A stretch of 37,124 bases of DNA from Azoarcus sp. (lineage in GTDB: Bacteria; Pseudomonadota; Gammaproteobacteria; Burkholderiales; Rhodocyclaceae), in contig DYFV01000054.1 of assembly GCA_020725025.1 (NCBI GenBank), positions 1 to 37,124 on the forward strand. Reading direction: 5' to 3'. A program made the position numbers and the translations under genes. How positions within the stretch are numbered: position 1 is the stretch's first letter; each line of letters starts with the position of its first letter. Of this stretch, positions 22,647 through 32,645 are shown piece after piece. Under the pieces are notes generated by a model. The model was not told the origin of the DNA. It ran no database searches and was given only the letters and a program-made list of their open reading frames with translations.

Positions 22647-24506
22647 ATGAATCGATACCCGCTCTGGAAGAACATCCTCATCGGCCTGGTCCTGCTGTTC
22701 GGCCTGGTCTACACCCTGCCCAACTTCTACGGCGAGGTTCCCGCGGTCCAGGTCTCGAGCGGCAAGGCGACGCTCAAGCTCGATCCGGCCCTCGCGGGCG
22801 ACATCGAGCAGACGCTCGCGGCGGCGGGCATCGAGCACACCGGGCTGTTCATCGATCCGAACAGCATCCGCGTGCGCCTGCCCGACACCGATACCCAGCT
22901 TCGCGCCAAGGACGTGATCGAGCGCCGCCTCAATCCCGACCCGAGCGATCCCTCCTACGTGGTCGCGCTGAACCTGCTGTCGGCCTCGCCGAACTGGCTC
23001 ACCGCCATCCATGCGCTGCCGATGTATCTCGGCCTGGACCTGCGCGGAGGCGTGCACTTCCTGCTGGAAGTCGACATGCCCGGCGCGATCACCAAGCGCA
23101 TCGACGCCACCGCCGCGGACCTGCGCACCCTGATGCGGGACAAGAGCGTGCGCCACGCGGGCATCACCCGCGAAGGCAACACGGTGCAGCTGCGCTTCCG
23201 CGACCCTGCCCAGCGCGAGGCGGCCCGCAACGCCATCCTCGCCAGCACCAACGACCTGCAGCTCGTCGACCGCGACGACGGACCGAACGACCTCAAGCTC
23301 ATCGCCACGCTGACGCCGACCGCGCAGCAGACCATCCGCGAATTCGCCATCAAGCAGAACATCACCACCCTGCACAACCGGATCAACGAGCTGGGCGTGG
23401 CCGAGCCGGTGATCCAGCAGCAGGGCGTCGATCGCATCGTGGTGCAGCTGCCCGGCGTGCAGGACGTGGCCAAGGCCAAGGACATCCTGGGCCGCACCGC
23501 GACCCTGGAAGTGCGCATGGTGGACGACTCGCCGGGCGCGCTGGAGGCGGCGCTCGCCGGCAAGGTACCCCTCGGCACCGAGCTCTACACCGAGCGCGGC
23601 GGCGGTCCGCTGCTGGTGAAGAACCAGGTGGTGCTCACCGGCGACCGCCTCACCGACGCCCAGCCCGGGTTCGACTCCCAGACCAACGAGCCGGCGGTGC
23701 ACCTCACGCTCGACGCTGCGGGCGCGCGCATCTTCCGCGACGTCACCCGGGAGAACGTGGGCAAGCGCATGGCCATCCTGCTCATCGAGAAGGGCAAGGG
23801 CGAGGTCGTGACCGCCCCGGTGATCCGCACCGAGATCGCCGGCGGGCGGGTGCAGATCTCCGGCAGCATGACCACCGCCGAGGCCAACGACGTGGCGCTG
23901 CTGCTGCGCGCCGGCAGCCTCGCCGCGCCGATGGAGATCATCGAGGAGCGTACGGTCGGCCCCAGCCTCGGCGCCGAAAACATCGCCAAGGGCTTCAACT
24001 CCACCCTGTGGGGCTTCGTGGCCATCGCGATCTTCATGACCGCCTACTACGCGCTGTTCGGCCTGATCTCCTCGATCGCGCTGGCCGCGAACATTCTCCT
24101 GCTCGTAGCGCTCCTGTCGCTGCTGCAGGCGACCCTGACCCTGCCCGGCATCGCCGCGATGGCGCTCACCCTCGGCATGGCGATCGACGCCAACGTGCTG
24201 ATCAACGAGCGCATCCGCGAAGAGCTCAGGAACGGCGTGTCGCCCCAGGCGGCCATAAGCGCCGGCTACGACCGCGCCTTCGACACCATTCTCGACTCGA
24301 ACATCACCACGCTGATCGCAGGCATCGCGCTGCTCGTGTTCGGCTCGGGTCCGGTGCGCGGCTTCGCGGTGGTGCACTGCCTCGGCATCCTCACCTCGAT
24401 GTTCAGCGCGATCCTGGTCTCCCGGATGCTGGTGAACTTCATCTACGGGCGCCGCCGCAAGGTCGGAGGGCTTTCCATCGGGCAAGTCTGGAAGCCGGGC
24501 ACCTGA
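22647..24506 (+). CDS. secD: Protein translocase subunit SecD
   Basis: 619 residues. The first helix (residues 8-28, NILIGLVLLFGLVYTLPNFYG) leads to a large periplasmic region with the P1 domain, including the LGLDLRGGVHFLLEVDM motif. The C-terminal half has five helices with MALTLGMAIDANVLINERIREE, DSNITTLIAGIALLVFGSGPVRGFA and the closing LVNFIYGRRRK. With SecF it uses the proton gradient to pull exported proteins through the membrane. Length and blocks are normal. It starts 73 bases after yajC. Confidence 0.97.
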   Translation: MNRYPLWKNILIGLVLLFGLVYTLPNFYGEVPAVQVSSGKATLKLDPALAGDIEQTLAAAGIEHTGLFIDPNSIRVRLPDTDTQLRAKDVIERRLNPDPSDPSYVVALNLLSASPNWLTAIHALPMYLGLDLRGGVHFLLEVDMPGAITKRIDATAADLRTLMRDKSVRHAGITREGNTVQLRFRDPAQREAARNAILASTNDLQLVDRDDGPNDLKLIATLTPTAQQTIREFAIKQNITTLHNRINELGVAEPVIQQQGVDRIVVQLPGVQDVAKAKDILGRTATLEVRMVDDSPGALEAALAGKVPLGTELYTERGGGPLLVKNQVVLTGDRLTDAQPGFDSQTNEPAVHLTLDAAGARIFRDVTRENVGKRMAILLIEKGKGEVVTAPVIRTEIAGGRVQISGSMTTAEANDVALLLRAGSLAAPMEIIEERTVGPSLGAENIAKGFNSTLWGFVAIAIFMTAYYALFGLISSIALAANILLLVALLSLLQATLTLPGIAAMALTLGMAIDANVLINERIREELRNGVSPQAAISAGYDRAFDTILDSNITTLIAGIALLVFGSGPVRGFAVVHCLGILTSMFSAILVSRMLVNFIYGRRRKVGGLSIGQVWKPGT

Positions 24507-24524
24507 ACGACAACGCATGCACCC

Positions 24525-24544
24525 GGGGCGGCATCGGCCGCCCC
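24525..24544 (+). other. Perfect GC hairpin between secD and secF
   Basis: GGGGCGGC, the four-base loop ATCG, then GCCGCCCC: eight G-C pairs without mismatch, 19 bases after the secD stop and 21 bases before the secF start. There is no U-run, so it is not a standard terminator. It could protect the upstream mRNA, pause polymerase or tune secF translation. Confidence 0.5.
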
Positions 24545-24565
24545 TGACGCACAAAGGCCACAAAC

Positions 24566-25498
24566 ATGGAATTCTTCCGCATCAAGAGAGATATCCCGTT
24601 CATGCGCCATGCGCTGACGTTCAATATCATCTCGCTCATCACCTTCGTGCTCGCGGTGTTCTTCCTCGCCACCCGCGGCCTGCACCTGTCGGTGGAATTC
24701 ACCGGCGGCACCCTCGTCGAGGTGAGCTACGCCGAGGCGCCCCAGCTGGAGCCCATCCGCAACGCGCTGGTGGCCAGCGGCTATCCGGACGCGCAGGTTC
24801 AGAACTTCGGCAGCTCCCGCGACGTGCTGATCCGCCTGCCCAACCGCGAGGATCTCGACACGGCCAGGGTGTCCGAGCAGACCTTGGCGACGCTGCAGTC
24901 GGTCGCCGGGCCGGCCCCGGAGCTGCGCCGCGTGGAATTCGTCGGTCCGCAGGTCGGCAAGGAGCTGGCCACCGACGGCGCCATGGCCCTGCTGCTGGTG
25001 ATCTTCGGCATCATGGTGTATCTCGCGCTGCGCTTCGAGTGGCGCTTCTCGGTATCGGCGATCATCGCCAACCTCCACGACATCATCATCATCCTGGGCT
25101 TCTTCGCCTTCTTCCAGTGGGAGTTCTCCCTGGCGGTGCTCGCCGCCGTGCTGGCGGTGCTGGGCTACTCGGTGAACGAGTCGGTGGTGGTGTTCGACCG
25201 GGTGCGCGAGACCTTCAAGAAGCGCCGGGCGATGAGCACGCCCGAAGTGCTCGACCACGCCATCACCAGGACCATCTCGCGCACCGTGATCACCCACGGC
25301 AGCACCCAGATCATGGTGCTCTCGATGCTGCTCTTCGGCGGCGCCACCCTGCACTACTTCGCGCTCGCGCTCACCATCGGGATCCTGTTCGGGATCTACT
25401 CGTCGGTGCTGGTCGCCGCGCCCCTGGTGATGTGGCTGGGGGTGTCCCGCGAGCAGTTCATCAAGCCGAAGAAGGAAAAGGAAGAGGCGGTGGTGTAA
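24566..25498 (+). CDS. secF: Protein translocase subunit SecF
   Basis: 310 residues. The first helix (about 20-37) is followed by a periplasmic P4-type domain with HLSVEFTGGTLVEVSY. Five helices follow with MVYLALRFEWRFSVSAIIANLHDIIIILGFFA, VLGYSVNESVVVFDRVRET, RTISRTVITHGSTQIMVLSMLLFGG and IGILFGIYSSVLVAAPLV. It pairs with SecD in proton-driven protein export. Length typical. It follows secD after a perfect intercistronic hairpin; an AAAGG ribosome site is visible. Confidence 0.97.
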   Translation: MEFFRIKRDIPFMRHALTFNIISLITFVLAVFFLATRGLHLSVEFTGGTLVEVSYAEAPQLEPIRNALVASGYPDAQVQNFGSSRDVLIRLPNREDLDTARVSEQTLATLQSVAGPAPELRRVEFVGPQVGKELATDGAMALLLVIFGIMVYLALRFEWRFSVSAIIANLHDIIIILGFFAFFQWEFSLAVLAAVLAVLGYSVNESVVVFDRVRETFKKRRAMSTPEVLDHAITRTISRTVITHGSTQIMVLSMLLFGGATLHYFALALTIGILFGIYSSVLVAAPLVMWLGVSREQFIKPKKEKEEAVV

Positions 25499-25514
25499 CC
25501 CCCGCGGCGCGGCG

Positions 25515-26126
25515 ATGAACGAGTTCCTGCAGGCCTTCGTCAGCCTGCTCGCGATCACCAACCCGATCGTCGCCGCGCCCATTTTCCTGGGCATCGTCAC
25601 CGGCTGGGACGATGGGGTGAAGCGGCGCGCGGCCGGACATGCGGGCCTCGCCGTCTTCGCCATCCTCGCCGGCGCCGCCCTCGGCGGCCGCTACGTCCTG
25701 GAGCTCTTCGGCATCTCGCTCGACGCCTTCCGCGCCGCCGGCGGACTGGTCATCATCCTGGTGGGGCTCGAGATGCTGCGCGGCAGCCCCAGCGGCATCC
25801 AGCACGACGAGGCCTCGCCCGACGATCCCCGCGACCGCATCTTCGTCCCCTTCGCCATGCCGCTGGTCGCCGGCCCCGGGGCGATCACCACGGCCATCAC
25901 CCTCTCGGTGACCTACCCCTCCCGGCTCTACCTGCCGGTGATCGCGCTCGTCGCGGCGGCGGCGACCGCCGTGGTGCTGTGGGCGACGCTGCGCCTCGCG
26001 CTAATCCGCGACCGACTCGCCAGCCCGCGCGCCGAGCGCATCTTCACCCGCTTCATGGGGCTCATCCTGGTGGCGATCGGCTTCCAGATCGGCATGCTGG
26101 GGATCCGCGACTTCTTCTTCACCTAA
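25515..26126 (+). CDS. MarC-family (UPF0056) integral membrane protein
   Basis: 203 residues with six predicted helices. Family markers are the opening FVSLLAITNPIVAAPIFLGI, GISLDAFRAAGGLVIILVGLEML and FAMPLVAGPGAITTAITLS, with a final helix FMGLILVAIGFQIGMLGI. The biochemical role of MarC proteins is not established, although one was once linked by name to antibiotic resistance. It begins 16 bases after secF on the same strand, so it may be the last gene of the sec operon. It converges on a DUF2322-like gene 34 bases away with no clear terminator. Confidence 0.88.
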   Translation: MNEFLQAFVSLLAITNPIVAAPIFLGIVTGWDDGVKRRAAGHAGLAVFAILAGAALGGRYVLELFGISLDAFRAAGGLVIILVGLEMLRGSPSGIQHDEASPDDPRDRIFVPFAMPLVAGPGAITTAITLSVTYPSRLYLPVIALVAAAATAVVLWATLRLALIRDRLASPRAERIFTRFMGLILVAIGFQIGMLGIRDFFFT

Positions 26127-26160
26127 GGGCCCGCCGCTCCTACCGTCCTCGCGAGGCCGC

Positions 26161-26478
26161 CTAGACGGCGAAGACCTGCTTCACCCGCACGCTCTCCCCG
26201 CGCTCGACGAGCCCGATCAGGCGGTCGATGTTGGGATGCTTGCCGGGGTTGGCGCGCGCGTCCTCGGTGTGCTCGGCGTAGAGTTCCAGGCCCTTCCTCG
26301 CCGCCTCCGGACCGATCGCGCCGTAGAGCTGGGCGAGGTGGTTGTAGACCGCGAGCGAGCCCGCCTGCCCGGCCTTGTTCTCGATGGTGGCGATCACCTC
26401 GCCGCTCGCGTCCACCAGGTTCAGCGCCGCGAGGTGGGAAATGCCGGGCAGCTGCTTGAGGTTGTCGGCAAAAGCCAT
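26161..26478 (-). CDS. DUF2322-family small protein
   Basis: 105 residues, soluble. The sequence (FADNLKQLPGISHLAALNLVD at the start, ENKAGQAGSLAVYNHLAQLYG, LYAEHTEDARANPGKHPNIDRL) matches, from memory, the uncharacterised DUF2322 family of betaproteobacteria. No catalytic residues are recognisable. It starts 10 bases after the purB stop on the same strand, so it is almost certainly co-transcribed with purB. Function unknown. Confidence 0.75.
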   Translation of the reverse strand: MAFADNLKQLPGISHLAALNLVDASGEVIATIENKAGQAGSLAVYNHLAQLYGAIGPEAARKGLELYAEHTEDARANPGKHPNIDRLIGLVERGESVRVKQVFAV

Positions 26479-26488
26479 GTCCGTCCCC

Positions 26489-28009
<1,521 letters not shown>

Positions 28010-28011
28010 TC

Positions 28012-28395
28012 ATGAGCGAATCGGCGAAATACCGCATCAAGGTGGAAGCGGCCGCGGAATTCATTCCCGGCCAGTCGGATCCGGAAACGGACCGCTACGT
28101 CTTCTCCTACCGCATCACCCTCACCAACACCGGAACGGTGGCGGCCCAGCTCATCAGCCGCCACTGGGTCATCACCGACGGCACGGGCAAGGTCCAGGAA
28201 GTGCGCGGACTGGGGGTGGTCGGCGAGCAGCCCACCCTAGCCCCCGGCCAGCAGTACAGCTATTCGAGCGGCTCGGTGATCGAGACCCCGGTCGGGACCA
28301 TGCAGGGCAGCTACCAGATGACCGCCGAGGACGGCCACCGCTTCGACGCGGAGATCCCTACCTTCGTGCTGGCGATGCCGCGCGTGCTGCATTAG
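28012..28395 (+). CDS. apaG: ApaG family protein (Co2+/Mg2+ efflux protein)
   Basis: 127 residues forming one FnIII-like beta domain. The family blocks are all visible: YVFSYRITLTNTGTVAAQLISRHWVITDGTGKVQEV, RGLGVVGEQPTLAPGQQYSY and SGSVIETPVGTMQGSYQM. The ATG follows GAAGAG. ApaG was named for its position near apaH in enterics and linked to cobalt resistance; its biochemical function is still unclear. A methyltransferase gene begins 14 bases after the stop. Confidence 0.95.
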   Translation: MSESAKYRIKVEAAAEFIPGQSDPETDRYVFSYRITLTNTGTVAAQLISRHWVITDGTGKVQEVRGLGVVGEQPTLAPGQQYSYSSGSVIETPVGTMQGSYQMTAEDGHRFDAEIPTFVLAMPRVLH

Positions 28396-28409
28396 CAGAC
28401 ACCTTCGGA

Positions 28410-29033
28410 ATGAGCCTTCGCACCAGCTACACGGTCCTCGCCCCGTTCTACGACGCGACGGTGCGCGCCCTCACGGCGCGCGCCCGCGCCCGCTCCTGTG
28501 CCTGGCTCGCCCAGCACCCGCCGATGCGCGTGCTGGTGACGGGGATAGGCACCGGACTCGACCTGCCCCATCTGCCACCTCAGCACGAGTACACCGGTGT
28601 GGACCTCACCCGCGCCATGCTGATGCGCAGCCGGCCGCGGGCGGCCGGGCGGCATTATCGGCCCGTGCAGGGCGACGCGATGGCGCTGCCGTTCCGCGAC
28701 GCCTGCTTCGATGCGGCGGTGCTGCACCTCATCGTCGCCGTGGTCCCCGACCCGGCGCGCTGCCTGGGCGAATGCCTGCGCGTGCTGCGCCCCGGCGGGC
28801 ACCTCCTGATCCTGGACAAGTTCCTGCGCCCCGGCCAGCGCGCGCCGCTGCGACGGCTGGCCAACCCGCTATTGCGGCAGGTGGCGACCCGGCTCGACGT
28901 GGTCTTCGAGGAGGCGCTCGCCGGCCACCCGGGCGTACGCGTGGTGCACGACGAGCCCGCCCTGGCAGGAGGATGGTTCCGCATCATCCGGCTGCAGCGT
29001 ACCGAGACGGACCGGATCGCGACGCCGGTGTGA
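28410..29033 (+). CDS. Class I SAM-dependent methyltransferase
   Basis: 207 residues. It has a UbiE-like Rossmann fold: opening YTVLAPFYDATVRAL, motif I VLVTGIGTGLDLPHLP, acidic residue in YTGVDLTRAML, motif II region GDAMALPFRDACFDAAVLHLIVAVVPDP, and motif III LRVLRPGGHLLILDKFLR. Motif I has VTGIGTG in place of the usual DxGxGTG, the acidic residue being replaced by Thr. The substrate is not readable; related small enzymes methylate lipids or quinones. It follows apaG by 14 bases, so co-transcription is likely. Its stop is 4 bases from the convergent HDOD stop. Confidence 0.85.
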   Translation: MSLRTSYTVLAPFYDATVRALTARARARSCAWLAQHPPMRVLVTGIGTGLDLPHLPPQHEYTGVDLTRAMLMRSRPRAAGRHYRPVQGDAMALPFRDACFDAAVLHLIVAVVPDPARCLGECLRVLRPGGHLLILDKFLRPGQRAPLRRLANPLLRQVATRLDVVFEEALAGHPGVRVVHDEPALAGGWFRIIRLQRTETDRIATPV

Positions 29034-29037
29034 GCGG

Positions 29038-29877
29038 CTAACCGAGCACCTGCAGCAAGGCCTCGAACTGGCGCTCGGTCTCGACGAGGATGCGGCGCAA
29101 CGCGTCGTCGTCGATGGCGAGCCGGTTCCAGGCCGCAGGCGCGATGCGCGGCACCGCCGAGGCGTCGCCGGCGAGCTCGAGCGCGCGCGCCACCACGTCG
29201 GCGACGTGCAGCATGTCGCACAGGCGGTCGCCGTCGTCGCCGGGCTTATGATGGCTCGCCACCGCGCGCGTGATCGCCACGGGGAAGCGCCAATGCTCGC
29301 ACAGCGCACCGCCCAGCACGGCGTGGTCGTAGCCCAGCACGGCGGTCTCGGCCGCGACCCAGTCGGAATCGTCCTGCTCGCGCCGCCGCACGACGGCCTG
29401 GAAGGCGTCGGGGAAGGTCACGCCGAGCGCCAGCCGTCCCATGTCGTGCATGAGGCCGGCGAGGAAGAGCAGGCCGGAATTGCCGCCCAGCACGCCACCG
29501 GTCGCGCTCGCCGCGGCCGCCGTGCCGAGCGAATGCCTCCAGAAGGCCCGGTGGTCGAGCCGATGCGCTCCCTCGCCGAAGGCGAGAGTCAGCGCGCTCG
29601 CCATGGCGAGCGAACGCAGGTTCGAGAAGCCGATCACCACGACCGCTTCCTGGATCGAGTCGATGCGCCCCTGCAGTCCGTAGTAGGGCGAGTTGGCCAC
29701 CCGCAGGGTCCGCGCGGCGAGCGCCGTGTCGGAGGCGATCCGGCGCGCCAGGAGCTCGCCGTCCAAGCGCTCGTCGCCGAGGCTTGCCAGCACCAGCGCG
29801 GCCACTCCCGGCAGGGGCGGAAGGTTGCGCACCGCGTGCAGGGCCTCGTCGAGGGAGGGGAAGGGGTCGCTAGCCAT
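29038..29877 (-). CDS. HDOD-domain signalling protein
   Basis: 279 residues, a single HDOD domain (about 15-215), the HD-related output or regulatory fold with no established enzymatic activity. Signs are LPPLPGVAALVLASLGDERLDGELLARRIASDTALAARTLRVANSPYYG, IDSIQEAVVVIGFSNLRSLAM, FWRHSLGTAAAA and LFLAGLMHDMGRLAL. The His-Asp pair in GLMHDMG is kept, and ASHHKPG follows, which is more HD-like than the second HDOD protein in the window. Start ATG 29877 overlaps the preceding small gene by 8 bases. It is the last gene of a run with a cyclic-di-GMP-type protein, so it may respond to that pathway. Confidence 0.88.
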   Translation of the reverse strand: MASDPFPSLDEALHAVRNLPPLPGVAALVLASLGDERLDGELLARRIASDTALAARTLRVANSPYYGLQGRIDSIQEAVVVIGFSNLRSLAMASALTLAFGEGAHRLDHRAFWRHSLGTAAAASATGGVLGGNSGLLFLAGLMHDMGRLALGVTFPDAFQAVVRRREQDDSDWVAAETAVLGYDHAVLGGALCEHWRFPVAITRAVASHHKPGDDGDRLCDMLHVADVVARALELAGDASAVPRIAPAAWNRLAIDDDALRRILVETERQFEALLQVLG

Positions 29878-30187
29878 GACGGCGCTCCGTGCGATGGTCG
29901 AGGACGACGCGACGCAGCTGCGCAGCCGCCTCGCTCTCGCCGGCATGGCGGAAAAGGATTGCGAGCCGCTCGGCGAGCGCTCGGCGATACGCCTCGGCGT
30001 CAGTGGCGTCAGGCACCACGACCCGCACTTCGGCGACGCCGCGTCGCCGCAGCCCGCCGATGGCGACCTCGTCGAGCACTGCCCCCTCGGGGAGCAGGAC
30101 CCTGCCCGAGGCATCGAGCACCGCCGCGGCGAGCCGGGCGCCCGGCTGGAGAGCGCTGGTAGCGACCGTGTGGATGGCGTCGTTCAT
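29870..30187 (-). CDS. Small HD-associated N-terminal-domain protein
   Basis: 105 residues, soluble. The segment LQPGARLAAAVLDASGRVLLPEGAVLDEVAIGGLRRRGVAEVRVV resembles, from memory, the small beta domain that often precedes HD-GYP or HDOD domains (pattern L-x-P-G-M ... D-x-x-G-x-x-L-L-x-x-G). Here it is a separate protein whose stop overlaps the HDOD start by 8 bases, so the two may act as a split version. The gene begins 9 bases after the large PAS-GGDEF-EAL protein. No enzyme motif is seen. Confidence 0.7.
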   Translation of the reverse strand: MNDAIHTVATSALQPGARLAAAVLDASGRVLLPEGAVLDEVAIGGLRRRGVAEVRVVVPDATDAEAYRRALAERLAILFRHAGESEAAAQLRRVVLDHRTERRHG

Positions 30188-30196
30188 GGGGGCTCC

Positions 30197-32608
30197 TCAG
30201 GAGACTTCAGGCAGGAAGGCGTAAAGAAAGCCGTTGCGTCGGTCACTCGCAGGCAGCGGGGAGCAGCGTACCAGCCACTTCCGCCCGCACAGCACGACGT
30301 GCGCGGCGCCCCCGCCCCCATCGACAAGGCCGGCGAGCTCGGCCGGCAGCACGTCGCGATGGGCGGCCCCGACCTCGGCACACGATCCGATTTCGGCCAG
30401 GGCGGCGGAGTTCACCAGCGCCACGAGGCCGTCTCCGTCCACGCCCAGCACGGGCAGCGGCAAGGCTTCGATGACCGCCTGCCAGGCCTCGACGAGCGAC
30501 TTGCCGACCTCCAGGCGCCGGCTCTGCGCCGCCAGCGCGTCCTGCAGGTGGGCATTGACGCGCATGAGCTCGATGTTGGCGACCTGGACCTGGCGGGTGA
30601 GCATGCGGTTCTCGTCGGAGAGCGCCTTGCGCCGGAAGGCCTCGTCGATGTTGGCCTTGAGCAGGGCGTCGTCCCACGGCTTGGTGAGGAACTTGTAGAT
30701 GTCCCCCTCGTTGATGGCGTCGGTGACCGACTGGAGGTCGGTGTAGCCCGACAGCACCATCCGCACCGTCTCCGGGTGCAACTCCTTCGCCTTGCGCAGG
30801 AATTCGACCCCGGTCATGCCCGGCATGCGCTGGTCGGAAACGATGACGTCCACCTCCTGCTCGGCGAGGAGCGCGAGGCCCTCGGCGCCGCTGCCGGCGG
30901 TGAGAGTGCGATAGCCCTCCCGCCGCAGCAGCCGGCGCAGGGCCGACAGGATGTTCTCCTCGTCGTCGACCAGCAGCAGGGTGCGCGGCCGCTCCGCGCG
31001 CGCGAGCCGCCCCGGTTCGATGCTCATGCCGGCCACGAGCTGCCCGTCCAATTCTGCGGCGGACAACGGGGCACAGAAAAGAAAGCCCTGCAACTCGTCG
31101 CAGCACTGGGCGGACAGCAGGGCGAGCTGCGCCTCGCGCTCGACCCCCTCGGCCAGCACACGCAGCTTCAGCTGGTGCGCCATGTCGATCACGGCGAGCG
31201 CGAGCGCGCCTTCCGCCGGATCGACCGACACGCTGCGAACCAGGCTGCGGTCGATCTTCACCACGTCGAGCGGGAACCGCTTCAGGTAGGTGAGGCTCGC
31301 AAAGCCGGTGCCGAAGTCGTCGACGGCCAGACGCACGCCCAGCGCCTTCAGGCGGGTCAGCGGCTCGACCAGCGCCTCGCCCTGCTCCATCAGGACGCGC
31401 TCGGGAATGTCGAACTCGAGGCACTGGGCCGGGATGGCGTGATCGGCCAGGCATTCGGCCACGAAGTCGGCAAGCCCCGGGTCGGCGGCCTGGCGGGCCG
31501 AGAGGTTCACGGCCATCACCCACTGTGGATCCCCCGCGCCGCGCCAGCACGCGAACTGCCGGCAGACGGAAGCCAGGATCCAGCGTCCCAGCGGAATGAT
31601 GAGGCCGGTGTGCTCGAGCATGCCCAGGAACTGTTCGGGCAGCAGCACGCCGCGCACCGGGTGATCCCAGCGCAACAGCGCCTCGAATCCGGACAGGCGG
31701 CCTTCCGGGCAGAGGAAGCGCGGCTGGTAGTGGATCGCGAACTCCTCGCGCTCGAGCGCAAAGCGCAGCTCCGAGGCGAGACTCGGTTGGGAGACGCCCG
31801 CTTCGCCATCGCTGTAGAACCGCCAGCTTCCTCGCGAGAGCCGCTTGGCGCGGCCGAGCGCCGCGCCGGCGCTGCGCAGCGCGCACTCGAAGCTCTCGCC
31901 GTCCTCGGGAAAGACCGCGACGCCGAAGGTCGCTCCGATGTGCACTTCGCCCGTCTCGAGGGCGAAGGGCTGGGCAAGCGCCGCCGAGGCCCGCGCGAGC
32001 GCGGCCGCGACGGCATCGCGAGTGACCGCTTCGCCGAGTACCAGCACGAACTCGTCACTTCCCAGACGTCCCACCACGTCGGACTCGCGCACGCACCCCC
32101 GCAGGCGAAGCGCCGCCTCCTGCAGCAGGCGGTCGCCCGCCCGATGACCGTAGCTCTCGTTGATCGCCGAAAAGCCGTCGAGGTCGATACACACCACTGC
32201 CACGCACGAGCGCGCCCGCCGTGCGGCCGCGACGACGCCTTCGCCGAGCTCCTGCAGCAGGAAGCGGTTCGGCACCGCGGTGAGGGCATCGCGCGCCGCC
32301 GGCGCATCGGTGCCAGGGCGCGCGCGCCCCACCAGCCATGCACCCTCGCGCGCCCCGCGCACGTCCACTGCGACGAGACCGCCGCCCGCACGCTCGAACG
32401 AGCCGGCGGCGGCAGGCATGGATCCCGACCCGAACCACGCACCGGCCCGGGCGTTCGCGTAGAGCAGGCGCCCCGAGACGGCATCGAGCACCCACACCGC
32501 CTCGTCGGCCTCGTCGAGGCAGCAGGCTAGCAGTGCCTGCGGGTCGGACACATCGCCCCCAGCGCCCGGCTCCTGGGGAGCCTCACCATCGCGTATGACC
32601 GATGCCAT
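30197..32608 (-). CDS. PAS-GGDEF-EAL-receiver-PAS hybrid signalling protein
   Basis: 803 residues, soluble. An N-terminal PAS-like segment (about 25-95) is followed by GGDEF (105-270) with active site changed to GSDEF (183-187) but an intact I-site RESD (174-177). EAL (280-525) keeps EAL (309-311), NLS, DDFG (430-433), K451 and AEGVE (486-490). The block usually ending ITES reads FDIPER, so one metal-site position may differ. The receiver domain (543-660) has VDDEENIL, Asp592 and LTKPW. A helical stretch and a second PAS-like domain close the protein. It most likely degrades cyclic di-GMP, with GTP sensed by the altered GGDEF, under receiver control; this is inference. A perfect AAAGGGAGG ribosome site fixes the start. 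A receiver in the interior is unusual. Confidence 0.88.
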   Translation of the reverse strand: MASVIRDGEAPQEPGAGGDVSDPQALLACCLDEADEAVWVLDAVSGRLLYANARAGAWFGSGSMPAAAGSFERAGGGLVAVDVRGAREGAWLVGRARPGTDAPAARDALTAVPNRFLLQELGEGVVAAARRARSCVAVVCIDLDGFSAINESYGHRAGDRLLQEAALRLRGCVRESDVVGRLGSDEFVLVLGEAVTRDAVAAALARASAALAQPFALETGEVHIGATFGVAVFPEDGESFECALRSAGAALGRAKRLSRGSWRFYSDGEAGVSQPSLASELRFALEREEFAIHYQPRFLCPEGRLSGFEALLRWDHPVRGVLLPEQFLGMLEHTGLIIPLGRWILASVCRQFACWRGAGDPQWVMAVNLSARQAADPGLADFVAECLADHAIPAQCLEFDIPERVLMEQGEALVEPLTRLKALGVRLAVDDFGTGFASLTYLKRFPLDVVKIDRSLVRSVSVDPAEGALALAVIDMAHQLKLRVLAEGVEREAQLALLSAQCCDELQGFLFCAPLSAAELDGQLVAGMSIEPGRLARAERPRTLLLVDDEENILSALRRLLRREGYRTLTAGSGAEGLALLAEQEVDVIVSDQRMPGMTGVEFLRKAKELHPETVRMVLSGYTDLQSVTDAINEGDIYKFLTKPWDDALLKANIDEAFRRKALSDENRMLTRQVQVANIELMRVNAHLQDALAAQSRRLEVGKSLVEAWQAVIEALPLPVLGVDGDGLVALVNSAALAEIGSCAEVGAAHRDVLPAELAGLVDGGGGAAHVVLCGRKWLVRCSPLPASDRRNGFLYAFLPEVS

Positions 32609-32645
32609 CGTCCTCCCTTTTGCCGACCGACGAATGCCGGCCCGG

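Noticed and set aside
29693..32530. 945-codon plus-strand frame
   Set aside because: Antisense to the HDOD, small and GGDEF-EAL genes; no domain is recognisable.
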